Assembly: GCA_017305135.1 (NCBI GenBank)
Contig: JAFKNA010000004.1
Coordinates: 124,001-188,000 of the forward strand
Reading direction: 5' to 3'
Source of the DNA: Lysobacterales bacterium
Lineage (GTDB): Bacteria; Pseudomonadota; Gammaproteobacteria; Xanthomonadales; Rhodanobacteraceae
Length of the DNA stretch: 64,000 nt
The notes beneath the pieces were generated by a model that saw only the letters and a list, made by a program, of their open reading frames with translations, made no database searches and was not told the origin of the DNA. Of the stretch, positions 52,328-61,345 are shown in pieces; the first letter of the stretch is position 1, and each line of letters starts with the position of its first letter. Both the position numbers and the translations under genes were made by a program.

Positions 52328-54007
52328 ATGCTTCAAGAAATCTCGTTTCAGTTCGGGTCTTCGCCTGGAGCGGCCCCGCTCGAGCTCAACCTCGGCCGCA
52401 TTGGAGTATTTGTAGGACCAAATAATTCTGGAAAAAGCTTGTTGTTACGCGAACTCATGCAGGCGATACGACAAGGAGGTCCACAGCAGTCTGCGAATAT
52501 TCTCCATTCGTTAGTCGTGCCTCAGTTTTCCGAACAGGAGGCAATTCGACTCGTCGAGGGGAGGACCGACGCTGCGCAGACTGCACGACTTCAACCGGGG
52601 CAAGTCCACCTTTGCAGTTACGATCCTGTAAGTGGGGAGCATAGTGCCCATAACATTCAGCGTGATCAAGCGCTGCACTTTCTCACTGACCCCAATCCTG
52701 AGCGTCGGCAGCACGCTCTTACACACATTCTCTCTCATTACGCGATGGCGCTCGACGGCTCGACGCGTCTAAGGATTTTAGACACGCGATCTGCCGAGGG
52801 TGAGCTGCAGCGACCAACTCACGTGTTGGGCCGTCTATTCGCCAATGATGCGTTGCGAGCTCGCGTGCGGAACATCGGATTTCGAGCGTTTGGCAAATAC
52901 CTGGTGATCGATCCCACTTCAATGGCTCGTCTAGAGGCGCGCTTGGCCGATCGTGCACCGCTCGACGAGCTTGAAGAGCAGGCGCTTGACGCGCGCGCGC
53001 GCGGGTTTCACTCCTCGGCTCTCCCGCTGGCCAGTGCAAGCGATGGAGTGAAGGCGTATCTAGGGATGATCGCTGCTTCCTACTGTACGGACCACCGACT
53101 CGTGCTTATCGATGAGCCGGAGGCGTTCCTGCATCCGCCGCTTGCTCGTGAACTGGGAAGGGAGCTTGCCCAATCCGGTGCTCAAGCGAATGGCACAACA
53201 CTCGTAGCAACACATAGCGCCCACTTCCTGATGGGCTGCGTCGAATCGGGCGCAGCCCTCGATATTGTGCGCCTCACTTACGATGGCACCGTAGGGACTG
53301 CGCGTGTCCTTCGGGCGCCCGACCTATCAGATCTAATGCGAGATCCGTTACTGCGTTCGACAGGCATGTTAAGTGCCTTGTTCCACGCGTCCGCCGTCGT
53401 TTGTGAGGGAAACCTGAACCGCGCGGCGTACGAAGAGATTAATCGACGATTAGAAGAGGCCGGTATTCGCGCGTGCAAAGACGCGATCTTTCTGAGCGCG
53501 CACGGCAAGGACGCGCTCCACAGAATTGTTAGCCCGCTGAGAAAGCTCGGGATTCCTGCAGCGGCCATCGCTGATTTGGATATTGTGCAAGAAGGTTCGC
53601 TTGGTGAGCTTTTGAAGGCCTGCGGCATGCCGGAAGGGGTGTGGCAGTCCAAGCGAGATGTGGCATCACGTGTGGCTGAAGCTTGCAGGCGCCATGGCGT
53701 CACGCTAAAGCAGGTTGGAGTGGAAGGTGCGCCACTCGAGGCGCGCGACGCGTTGCGTGTACTCGTCCGTGAACTGCGACAGTGGGGGCTGTTCTTGGTT
53801 CCTGTGGGGGAACTTGAGCATTGGTTGCCTAGTCTTGAAATAACTTCTCGGACGAAGCGGGGCTGGCTATATGGGTTGTTCGATATGCTTGGTGGCGATC
53901 CAGCAAGCGGAAGTTACGTGCGTCCAGCCCAAGACGATGTTTGGGCATTCATCGGTGATCTCGCTACGTGGGTAGCGGATCAGGCGCGTGCGGGTATGCC
54001 GGCGTAA
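52328..54007 (+). CDS. OLD-like ATPase-TOPRIM nuclease
   Basis: A 559-residue AAA/ABC-type ATPase fused to a TOPRIM-like nuclease. Walker A is GPNNSGKS (30-37), the ABC-type Walker B is LVLIDEPEAFLHPP (about 259-272) and the following VATHSAHFL is the H-loop. The TOPRIM-like acidic sites are CEGNLNR (about 358-364) and IADLDIV (about 414-420). The architecture is like OLD-family and GajA-type defence nucleases, but no UvrD-like partner follows, so it is not a standard Gabija pair. Base use is visibly less GC-rich than that of its neighbours, suggesting recent transfer. The ATG at 52328 is preferred over one at 52313. Confidence 0.78.
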   Translation: MLQEISFQFGSSPGAAPLELNLGRIGVFVGPNNSGKSLLLRELMQAIRQGGPQQSANILHSLVVPQFSEQEAIRLVEGRTDAAQTARLQPGQVHLCSYDPVSGEHSAHNIQRDQALHFLTDPNPERRQHALTHILSHYAMALDGSTRLRILDTRSAEGELQRPTHVLGRLFANDALRARVRNIGFRAFGKYLVIDPTSMARLEARLADRAPLDELEEQALDARARGFHSSALPLASASDGVKAYLGMIAASYCTDHRLVLIDEPEAFLHPPLARELGRELAQSGAQANGTTLVATHSAHFLMGCVESGAALDIVRLTYDGTVGTARVLRAPDLSDLMRDPLLRSTGMLSALFHASAVVCEGNLNRAAYEEINRRLEEAGIRACKDAIFLSAHGKDALHRIVSPLRKLGIPAAAIADLDIVQEGSLGELLKACGMPEGVWQSKRDVASRVAEACRRHGVTLKQVGVEGAPLEARDALRVLVRELRQWGLFLVPVGELEHWLPSLEITSRTKRGWLYGLFDMLGGDPASGSYVRPAQDDVWAFIGDLATWVADQARAGMPA

Positions 54008-54059
54008 GGGCGACAAAAAATAGGCAAAAAGGCTCAGATTATGAGGTTTCCTGCGTTTT

Positions 54060-56150
54060 TCACAGCACGGGAGCCGGTAAGGGCTCCACAGCTTCCGCCT
54101 CTTCTTCAAGCCGCTCAAGAACCTTGAGCGCATGCTTGCACTGCAGGTCACTCGGCAGCTGACGAGGGATCGAGGCACAGACCTGCAGGATCTGCCGGTC
54201 TTTTAGCGAAAGCTTTTGCTGCGCCACTCCCTTGATGAGGACTTCACGCCAGAACGGGCCGCCGCGCTTCACCACAGCGGTTTGCGCGGCGATGCCGTCG
54301 AGTTCCTGCTTCCTGCGCCGTTGATCGCGCTCGTTGGCTCGCGCCGATTCGAGGAGGGTCAGGCAGCTGTCGAAGTCCGAACCGTAGTCGAGCTTGCGTG
54401 TGGCGATGGTGTTCCAGCATGCCTGTTGCTTGGCCCATTCGGACATGTTCCGCATGTTCACGATAGGATGGGTAATCACGTAATGTGCTTCCGCAGCGGC
54501 GAGAAGAAGTGCCCTTACCAGCGCATCCGGGACAACTTGTCGCCGCCAGATCGTGTCTAGGTCCAGCACCTGGTTCCCACGGGGCGCGTCGTGGAAGACC
54601 TTTGCCATCGCGTAGGTCACGATGTTGGCCCGGTAGCCGCCTTCGTACCATGACTGCTTCGGGACTTCCGTTTCGAGTCTGCGGAAGATGATTGCCTTGG
54701 CTATGAGCCGGCGGTACCAGAGTTCGTCGAACCTGGCTTCGTTTTTCGACCAAGCTTCGCCGACTTCTCGTGCAAACTCGGCAAAATTCTTCTGTGCACC
54801 CTTGGACACGACGTGTGGCCTGCCACTCGCCGAGAACTCGAACTTTGCGAGATCAGTCTTGCTGAACAATTGTGGTTTCGGATACTCGAGCTCGAATTTC
54901 TTCAGCTGTGCGGGCGTAAGGCCGCTACGCGCGTTTAGATATTGGCCTCGCGAACGTTCATAAAACCACTTGCTGTCGTGTCGGACTCCCTCCCGCGCCG
55001 CGAAGATCACGTGTCGGGAGAACTGCTCCATGCGGATGTGAAACGGATGGTTTGAGAAGAAGTCGGCGGCGTTGACCTTGTTCTGGGTATTCGCGTACTC
55101 CGAGATCTTCGGAACGATTTCTTCGGATCGCTCCGGAGGGACGATCGTCAGCTTCATCTGCACGAACACCTCGGGTAGCTGGCTCGCTGCTGGTTTGAGG
55201 GCGGCATGGATGGATCCCGTGGTCTGCGCGCCGTTGACGATCTGCAGATTGGTGATCGAGCTGATGGCGAGTCCCTCGCGCGTCCTGACGCAATCGACAT
55301 GTTCGGCCGTGGCCGACAAGCCGTTGTTATACGGGAAGAAGAGTTCCGGCTCCTCCCTTATGGTCTTCTGGATCCCCTTGTTGGTCTTCGCGCGTGCCTG
55401 CAGGAACGATCTCACGTTTGCTTCGAGGAGCCTCGGCCCCCATCGATCATAGATCGCGGCAAGCTGCTCTCCCGGGACTATCATGAGATAGCTCTCCAGT
55501 GCGGCATCGCTCTGTGAGGCCTTGAGCGCCGGCAGGGCGGCACCGAAATCGTCGGCGAAGTCGATGACGATGTCTTCGCGGGCTTGACCGGAACGATCAA
55601 AGCGTTCGAAACGCGCGAGATCCCAGACCGACCAAGTGATCGGCACATCGCCAGCGTCGGTCAGCTTGACGGTGTCGTCCTTGCCGATGTACTGCCGGTT
55701 CGAGACGAGAATCAGCTTCACTCGGCTTACCTGGGACCAGACGCCGATCATGAGATCCGAGAGTTGGAAGCCCGGGTTTGCCTCACTAAGAGAATCACGA
55801 AATTCTTCGGTGCGGGCCTTCTTCAGGAAGCGGACCAGTGGGTTGAGAATGGGTGGTACGTCATTCTTGACGAATGTTTGAACCTCATCCGAGTCGACGA
55901 AATCACAGACGATCAGCCCGAGGACGCCATCGGAGTCGCGCGGGTCTCCAGCGTATCCGTCGATTCTCAGCTTCTGGGCGCCTTCGCCGCTCTCGTAGAA
56001 TGCGCGATCGGCAACCTCCAGTTCGCCGGCTTCCGTCAGGCGCTCGGCCATGCGATCGAAGAACGCCTCGACCATCATGATGCCGCTGGCATCCGCCTCA
56101 CGGCGAATGTCCGCCATCAGGTCTTGGTGGTACTCCTGAAGATCACTCAT
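54060..56150 (-). CDS. AIPR abortive-infection protein
   Basis: A 696-residue protein with an AIPR domain (about 230-540), recognised by ELFFPYNNGLSATAEHV, NLQIVNGAQTTGSIHAAL and ISEYANTQNKVNAADFFSN. AIPR proteins were first linked to abortive phage resistance, but their chemistry is not settled. The N-terminal region (about 1-200) may be a nuclease-like or binding domain: VLGLIVCDFVDSDE and KLILVSNRQY. It is the last gene of the right-to-left defence operon, overlapping the DUF4420 gene by 8 nt. It is probably the effector or recognition subunit of a complex. It is convergent with the OLD-like gene, 52 bp away. Confidence 0.85.
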   Translation of the reverse strand: MSDLQEYHQDLMADIRREADASGIMMVEAFFDRMAERLTEAGELEVADRAFYESGEGAQKLRIDGYAGDPRDSDGVLGLIVCDFVDSDEVQTFVKNDVPPILNPLVRFLKKARTEEFRDSLSEANPGFQLSDLMIGVWSQVSRVKLILVSNRQYIGKDDTVKLTDAGDVPITWSVWDLARFERFDRSGQAREDIVIDFADDFGAALPALKASQSDAALESYLMIVPGEQLAAIYDRWGPRLLEANVRSFLQARAKTNKGIQKTIREEPELFFPYNNGLSATAEHVDCVRTREGLAISSITNLQIVNGAQTTGSIHAALKPAASQLPEVFVQMKLTIVPPERSEEIVPKISEYANTQNKVNAADFFSNHPFHIRMEQFSRHVIFAAREGVRHDSKWFYERSRGQYLNARSGLTPAQLKKFELEYPKPQLFSKTDLAKFEFSASGRPHVVSKGAQKNFAEFAREVGEAWSKNEARFDELWYRRLIAKAIIFRRLETEVPKQSWYEGGYRANIVTYAMAKVFHDAPRGNQVLDLDTIWRRQVVPDALVRALLLAAAEAHYVITHPIVNMRNMSEWAKQQACWNTIATRKLDYGSDFDSCLTLLESARANERDQRRRKQELDGIAAQTAVVKRGGPFWREVLIKGVAQQKLSLKDRQILQVCASIPRQLPSDLQCKHALKVLERLEEEAEAVEPLPAPVL

Positions 56151-57120
56151 GCCGGTCCTCCTGGGTCAACTTCGAGCGGATGTCACTCCACTCGGTGTGG
56201 AATGGAGCGCAAGCCGAAAGCTCAAGGGAATAGCTTACCCCCGAAATTCCGAGCGGGACGGGAGCTGCGATCCGCGGAAACTCGTCAGGCACGCTGTAGA
56301 AGGCGGGCGGCGCAACGATCCAGCGCGATCCGGAATAGTCCTGTTCCGAATCGTAGTCGGCATCGGCGAGGCTCAGTTGCCACCGCGACATCGATGAAGG
56401 ATCGACGCGCTCGATGACATCGGTGACTTCCTGAACGCGCTCGGCAAGTGTGTAACCGTGCGGTTCCTCAACGATGTCGATGGCGAGGACAGCGAGCCAG
56501 ATTCGCCGACCCGGAACATCAGCGAGCTGATGCTCGTTGGTGACCTTCACGAATGGTTGGGCAGCTGCACGCCGCGCCTTTACTTCGATGCAATCGCTAC
56601 GAAGTTCGAAATCCTTCGGGGCTCCTGATGGACCTTTCCATGCGACGAGCGCAGGCCGGACGCCCAGCGCCTCGATCAGAAGCTTCAGCACCTCGATCTC
56701 TCCAATAAGACCCTTCTGCGCGTCATCGGAAAGAACAGCGATCCTGCCTCTGCGTAGCAGCTGATGCCAACGAAAGGTTCTTCCAACGGCACGAGCCAGG
56801 GCTTCCGACTCGCTGTCCGCAATCTCGCCGGCCGCGATGACGTCGCGGCAGAGGGTTTCGAAGAGCTCCAGCTGTGCACTGTCCTTCAGCCGGATGTAAA
56901 GAATCGGGCCACCGGGGAGCGTCTGGAAGCGTAACTCGAGATTCTTCAGAGGTGGAAGTTCGGGTTGAGGCGACGGAAGCCGCGACAGTTGCAGAACGAG
57001 GGCGACATCGTTGCGAGGCATGACTGCCCAGAACCAGTTCCATCGAGCCGAGGCATCTACCCGTCGCGTATCCGTCCGACCAGGTTCGAGCCCCGACCAC
57101 GGAGTGTCATTCGGTATCAC
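56143..57120 (-). CDS. PD-(D/E)XK motif protein (DUF4420)
   Basis: A 325-residue protein with a PD-(D/E)XK nuclease core: E141 in KGLIGEIEVLK, D170 in SGAPKDFELR and E179-x-K181 in CIEVKARR, likely the cutting subunit of the system. The GTG at 57120 is chosen because GGAGGAGGAGG lies six bases upstream and only a 14 nt overlap with the Z1 gene results; the frame is open to 57150. Overlaps on both sides (14 nt with Z1, 8 nt with AIPR) imply coupled translation and fixed stoichiometry. Confidence 0.85.
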   Translation of the reverse strand: MIPNDTPWSGLEPGRTDTRRVDASARWNWFWAVMPRNDVALVLQLSRLPSPQPELPPLKNLELRFQTLPGGPILYIRLKDSAQLELFETLCRDVIAAGEIADSESEALARAVGRTFRWHQLLRRGRIAVLSDDAQKGLIGEIEVLKLLIEALGVRPALVAWKGPSGAPKDFELRSDCIEVKARRAAAQPFVKVTNEHQLADVPGRRIWLAVLAIDIVEEPHGYTLAERVQEVTDVIERVDPSSMSRWQLSLADADYDSEQDYSGSRWIVAPPAFYSVPDEFPRIAAPVPLGISGVSYSLELSACAPFHTEWSDIRSKLTQEDRHE

Positions 57121-59839
57121 CGAGTGCCTCCTCCTCCAACTCATCGTCACCGAACATCTCGCGCATCCTGACGGTATTCACGATGTACTCCACCGTGCCG
57201 CCGGCGACATCGCTCTGGGGAAAAGAGATCGTCCATGTGAGCACATTGTTCGACGGCAGCCTGTTTCGCAGGGCGTCAGATGACGTCTTTGGAGTCACAA
57301 AGCGGAGGATCAGCAAGGGGCGCGAACGCGCCAGCCGGAAGAGGCGGTCAGGCAGCGTCTTCGGCAGATCCCTGCCGGGATGCTCATGTCGATACGCGTC
57401 CACGGCTCGCGCCATCTCTTCTTCGGAAAGTCCTTCCTTCTCGTCTCCCGGTGATCCGACACGTCTGCTTGCGCCGCTGATGGCAAGCACCCCCTCTCGG
57501 AGGTCCTCATCGCCCACCATCCGTTCGAACGGCTTCATTGGCCGGCCGGAAAGGTGCTCCTCGAGCACGTCCTCCTTTTGCGCGCTGGCAAGGAGGATGT
57601 CCCACTCACTCAGCTCGCCGTCAGCACGCGCATCGATGTAGTCGTTCATCAGGAGCGGGTCGGTAAGTGGGTCGGCGGGGTCGCCGCGGAAGACACGCAG
57701 GAACGTACGTACCAGATCCACGGGGACCGCCCTGTATAAATGGCCGCGCCGTCGAGATTCGGCAACCAGGCCGAGGCGTTCCGTCTCTCTTGCCAGGTCG
57801 CCCCCGGCCCGACGGTTTCGATCCAGTTGTGATGCATCGATCCGGATCCGCGTGGTCTCCACAAGTTTGCCAGCCAGCCCGACCTTCACGGGGAACTCTC
57901 TGCCGGTACCCATCTTGTTTCGCGCTGTGACGATGAGTGATTCCGGGTGGCTGCGCACGGCGAGACCGAACTGCTCCGGGGTGGCCTTGGCCAGTTCCAT
58001 CCGCTTGAGCTGAGCTTGCAGGTCGTCCATGGCTTCATGAATGTGGGAGTACCAGCCAACGCTGTCCGCTGGCATCCATACACGGCACAGGTCTTCATAT
58101 CCGGACCGGTACCCGAACCAGCGCCCCATCTGCATGAGCGTGTCGTACATGATGGAGTTGCGCAAAAAGTAGCTGACCATCAGCCCTTCCAGAGTGAGGC
58201 CGCGTGACAATGAGAACCCGCCGACTGCAATGACCGAGACACCATGCTCGCCCCCCTTCTCATAGTCGAGTGGCTGGGAGCGCCGAGATGAATTCACCTC
58301 GATAATCCGAACGGAGAGCAGAACTTCATGCAGATGCGACTGGATCGTCAGCCAATCGTGTGGCTCGAGATCGGAGTACTCGCGTTCCCAGGTTTCATGA
58401 AGAGCTCGGATCTCGGGGTTTCGTAGGGCAGTTCTGCCTTTTCCCGCGTCCACGACAACGGCATCACGGATCCTGTCGACCACATCGACGACCTCTGTTC
58501 GCAGTCGTCCCTGCACATCCGTGAAACGCGAGACATTGATCAGCATCGATGCATGTGAGGCGTGGTGGCCGCGGGCATTGCGAATCGCGCGCGCAACGAT
58601 GAATGTGCGCACTGCGTCGATGAGGCTCTCGGGCAGCATCTCGATCCGCTGATCGATCTTGTGCCTCATGGGCAACACGTCTTCATTATCGGCGATTTCG
58701 CGGACGTGACGATCACGAGCGTCAAGGAAGACCTTCTGCGCGCCGAAATAGTTTGTTGGTGGATCCAGGCCGATGATGAAGTGGCGTGGGAAGAGGTCCT
58801 GCTTCAGCACCTCATCTTCGGTATCGGGATCGATGAATATGTTGGCGAACGGCGTCGCGGTATAACCCACATAGCAGCTTCGATGGAACAGCGAGAGGAG
58901 TTCACGGATCTGGCCGTTGATTCGGGTCACCTCGTCCCGATCGTAGGCCGTGTTGATTGACGCGTTGTCCGCCTCGTCGTCGATCAACAGCATCGGCTGA
59001 CGGACCATCTGCGTTCCTTCATGAACGGAATGCTCCTTCAGCCACTCGAGAAGGTTCTTCAGCGTGCTGGAATTCTTCTTGATGACAAGAACGACGGGAA
59101 CGTTGTACTGGTCGATCTGACTGGTGTTGGTCGTGGCAGTCGCACGGTTGAAATCACGTAACGTGTTGGTCAGCGACACCGGGAAATGGCGCTGGTCGAA
59201 CCTCCCGACTCCAATGATCTTCTGACGCTGCGCCGCATTGGCGTGCGCGAGGCGGCCGGTGTCCCGACCAATGAACCCCTCGTCGATTCGCGCCTGAGTC
59301 TGGTTGCGCAGGTTGTTGTGGATTCCAGCGATGACCACGATGAGCCTGTATCCCGCGTCGGCAGCCTTGCAGATCAGCCCGATGTAGTTGGCTGTCTTGC
59401 CGCTCTGGACGTGGCCGACGACCATGCCTCGGCGGCTCCACGAGCTCATGTTCCTGGGGTCACCCAGCCGATCCAGAACCCGATCGGTAACCTCATCGGT
59501 TGCGTCGATGACCGCTTTCGGCAGTCCCTTCAACCTGAGGAGCTCCTTGTAGCGGGACCAGTAGAAATCCCCGACTTCGCCATTGATCCTGGTGTCGTGG
59601 AGCCACGGCTGGAAGTCCTCGGCATCCACGATGGCTCCGAGGCCCATGCTGATGCCGAGTTTCTCTTCTATGAGCCTGGCAACGTCCTCCGCTTCGCCAT
59701 CCGTGATCTGCGTGAACATGGATAGCACTCGCATCTGGGCGATGATTTCTCGAAGACGATCTGCCGTTTGCGAACCCGCCGTCTCACCCGTCATCTGAAT
59801 GGAAACCATGCCCTCCAGGTTGCGCAGGACCTGTTTCAT
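57107..59839 (-). CDS. Z1-domain helicase-like ATPase
   Basis: A 910-residue protein with the Z1 domain, a superfamily II-like P-loop ATPase found in bacterial restriction and defence loci. Motif I is GHVQSGKT (K148), motif II LLIDDEADNAS (287-291), then GYTATP (325-330), SRGLTLEGL (545-553) and motif VI-like QMGRWFGYR (570-578). It would translocate on or remodel DNA for the nuclease. The N-terminal 130 residues and C-terminal 300 are helical accessory regions. It overlaps the GHKL ATPase gene by 4 nt (ATGA). Confidence 0.88.
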   Translation of the reverse strand: MKQVLRNLEGMVSIQMTGETAGSQTADRLREIIAQMRVLSMFTQITDGEAEDVARLIEEKLGISMGLGAIVDAEDFQPWLHDTRINGEVGDFYWSRYKELLRLKGLPKAVIDATDEVTDRVLDRLGDPRNMSSWSRRGMVVGHVQSGKTANYIGLICKAADAGYRLIVVIAGIHNNLRNQTQARIDEGFIGRDTGRLAHANAAQRQKIIGVGRFDQRHFPVSLTNTLRDFNRATATTNTSQIDQYNVPVVLVIKKNSSTLKNLLEWLKEHSVHEGTQMVRQPMLLIDDEADNASINTAYDRDEVTRINGQIRELLSLFHRSCYVGYTATPFANIFIDPDTEDEVLKQDLFPRHFIIGLDPPTNYFGAQKVFLDARDRHVREIADNEDVLPMRHKIDQRIEMLPESLIDAVRTFIVARAIRNARGHHASHASMLINVSRFTDVQGRLRTEVVDVVDRIRDAVVVDAGKGRTALRNPEIRALHETWEREYSDLEPHDWLTIQSHLHEVLLSVRIIEVNSSRRSQPLDYEKGGEHGVSVIAVGGFSLSRGLTLEGLMVSYFLRNSIMYDTLMQMGRWFGYRSGYEDLCRVWMPADSVGWYSHIHEAMDDLQAQLKRMELAKATPEQFGLAVRSHPESLIVTARNKMGTGREFPVKVGLAGKLVETTRIRIDASQLDRNRRAGGDLARETERLGLVAESRRRGHLYRAVPVDLVRTFLRVFRGDPADPLTDPLLMNDYIDARADGELSEWDILLASAQKEDVLEEHLSGRPMKPFERMVGDEDLREGVLAISGASRRVGSPGDEKEGLSEEEMARAVDAYRHEHPGRDLPKTLPDRLFRLARSRPLLILRFVTPKTSSDALRNRLPSNNVLTWTISFPQSDVAGGTVEYIVNTVRMREMFGDDELEEEALGDTE

Positions 59840-61344
59840 GGGTTCGGCTCACCGGAGGATGACGTTTCGATAAGGCGCTGTGTATCGGCCCACGACGACC
59901 GGAACGGATCCACATCCTTCATCAGCAATGTAATTTCCTGAATGCCCTTGCCTGCCAGAGCGGGAGACGAAAGCATGGCCTGCACGGCCTGCGCGAGAGT
60001 GTCTTCGTCCAGCTGCTGGGGAGCGATCTGCTCCGCGACACTGGACATGTCCATGTGGAGGGTCTCCAGTGGCAGGGATGCACCGACGAGGGCAATACAG
60101 TTCAAGAATCCACGTCGGTACTCCGGTGGAAGATTCTCCGCAAACGTAGCGAAGGCTGGGTGATCGACATTGGGTTGATAGCGGATCTGGCCCTTCTCCT
60201 GAATGCGGTTCCACATTGGCATCCGGGCCTGATCCACCAGTTTCTGCCCCTGCTTGCGGTATGTACGTTTGGAGCCGTCCTGAATGCGTTCGATCACTTT
60301 CCTGAGCCGATCACGGACGAGGGGTGGTAACTGGGCCGAAGACTTCTTGACGTCGATCTTCCAGTCGGCGTCCATGCTGTTCGTGATGTCGATTCTGACC
60401 CGACTGAGCTTCGTGAGCTCCGACTGCCGGCAAAGTCCACACCATGTACCATGGAGAATGAGTCTCTTCTCCCGATAGATGTAGAAGCCTTGGGATTTAA
60501 GATGACCTTCGGGGCCGCCGATATCGTCCCAGTCAGCCTTGCTCATCTGCCTGTGGTGCGGCAGCGTGAAGCTTTGGACCTGCATATCACCGTTCGGCAG
60601 TGACATGTGTTCCTCCGGATCGGCGATGGTCGCCGGGTTCTTCCGAGCGAAGGGATCGAGTGGTTGAAGCGTCCGGCCGTTCAGCTCGAGGTGGAGTGGC
60701 TTGGGACCCTCCATGAAGCGGTGAAAGACCAGCCTCAGGTGCCGTTCCGAGTCGGCAATCCGCCTGTTCATCACTTCGGCGAGCTTGGCTGCGTTGCTCG
60801 ACAGGCCTCCGGAGAGTCGGTCCAGCTTCTGCCAGAGGACCAGTGTGCCCGCGGGTCCGAGTTCTTCGACAGCAGGGATTTCCGAAACATCCAGCGGTAG
60901 CTGGACCGACCAGTCGTTCCGTTCCGCCACGTCATCGATGTCCCAGATCGCCGAAGAGGTCGTCCCGTTCTTGCGCGTAATCACTGTCAGACGGCGGCAT
61001 TGCGAAAAGCTTGCGCTCTTCAGGCCCAGACCAAACCGCCCCAGGTCGGCCCCTGATCGGGGCTCGAGTGGGTTCCGGCTGCCGGGGCGCATGGCTGCAA
61101 TGAGTTCGTCTTCGCTCATTCCCAGGCCATCATCGATCACCGCTATCCAAGGGTCATCGCAGGAAGTCTCGGTAAGCACCTGAATACGGGTGGCACCCGC
61201 AGTAATAGAGTTATCGATGATGTCGCAAAGAGCTGTTTCCAGCGAGTAGCCGATGTCCCGCAGGCCCTCAATTAAGGAAGCGGCGTGAGGCGTGGCGTCA
61301 GCACGCCTCATTGTGGTCGCTACAACGTTATGGTTCCTCAACAT
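59836..61344 (-). CDS. MutL/MORC-type GHKL ATPase
   Basis: A 502-residue GHKL ATPase. The N-box is ALCDIIDNSITAGA (N45; an Asp stands at the position of the usual catalytic Glu), motif II is DDGLGM (71-76) and the lid is GRFGLGLKSASFSQ (102-115). The rest (about 200-500) has an S5-like transducer and helical C-terminus, as in bacterial MutL/MORC relatives in restriction loci (described by Iyer, Abhiman and Aravind, from memory). It probably forms an ATP-gated clamp. The start is ATG at 61344, one base after the methyltransferase stop, and it overlaps Z1 by 4 nt. Confidence 0.85.
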   Translation of the reverse strand: MLRNHNVVATTMRRADATPHAASLIEGLRDIGYSLETALCDIIDNSITAGATRIQVLTETSCDDPWIAVIDDGLGMSEDELIAAMRPGSRNPLEPRSGADLGRFGLGLKSASFSQCRRLTVITRKNGTTSSAIWDIDDVAERNDWSVQLPLDVSEIPAVEELGPAGTLVLWQKLDRLSGGLSSNAAKLAEVMNRRIADSERHLRLVFHRFMEGPKPLHLELNGRTLQPLDPFARKNPATIADPEEHMSLPNGDMQVQSFTLPHHRQMSKADWDDIGGPEGHLKSQGFYIYREKRLILHGTWCGLCRQSELTKLSRVRIDITNSMDADWKIDVKKSSAQLPPLVRDRLRKVIERIQDGSKRTYRKQGQKLVDQARMPMWNRIQEKGQIRYQPNVDHPAFATFAENLPPEYRRGFLNCIALVGASLPLETLHMDMSSVAEQIAPQQLDEDTLAQAVQAMLSSPALAGKGIQEITLLMKDVDPFRSSWADTQRLIETSSSGEPNP

Positions 61345-61345
61345 G

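Noticed and set aside
52328-54007. Gabija system
   Set aside because: The ATPase-TOPRIM protein fits GajA-like architecture, but no UvrD-like GajB follows; the neighbour is convergent AIPR.
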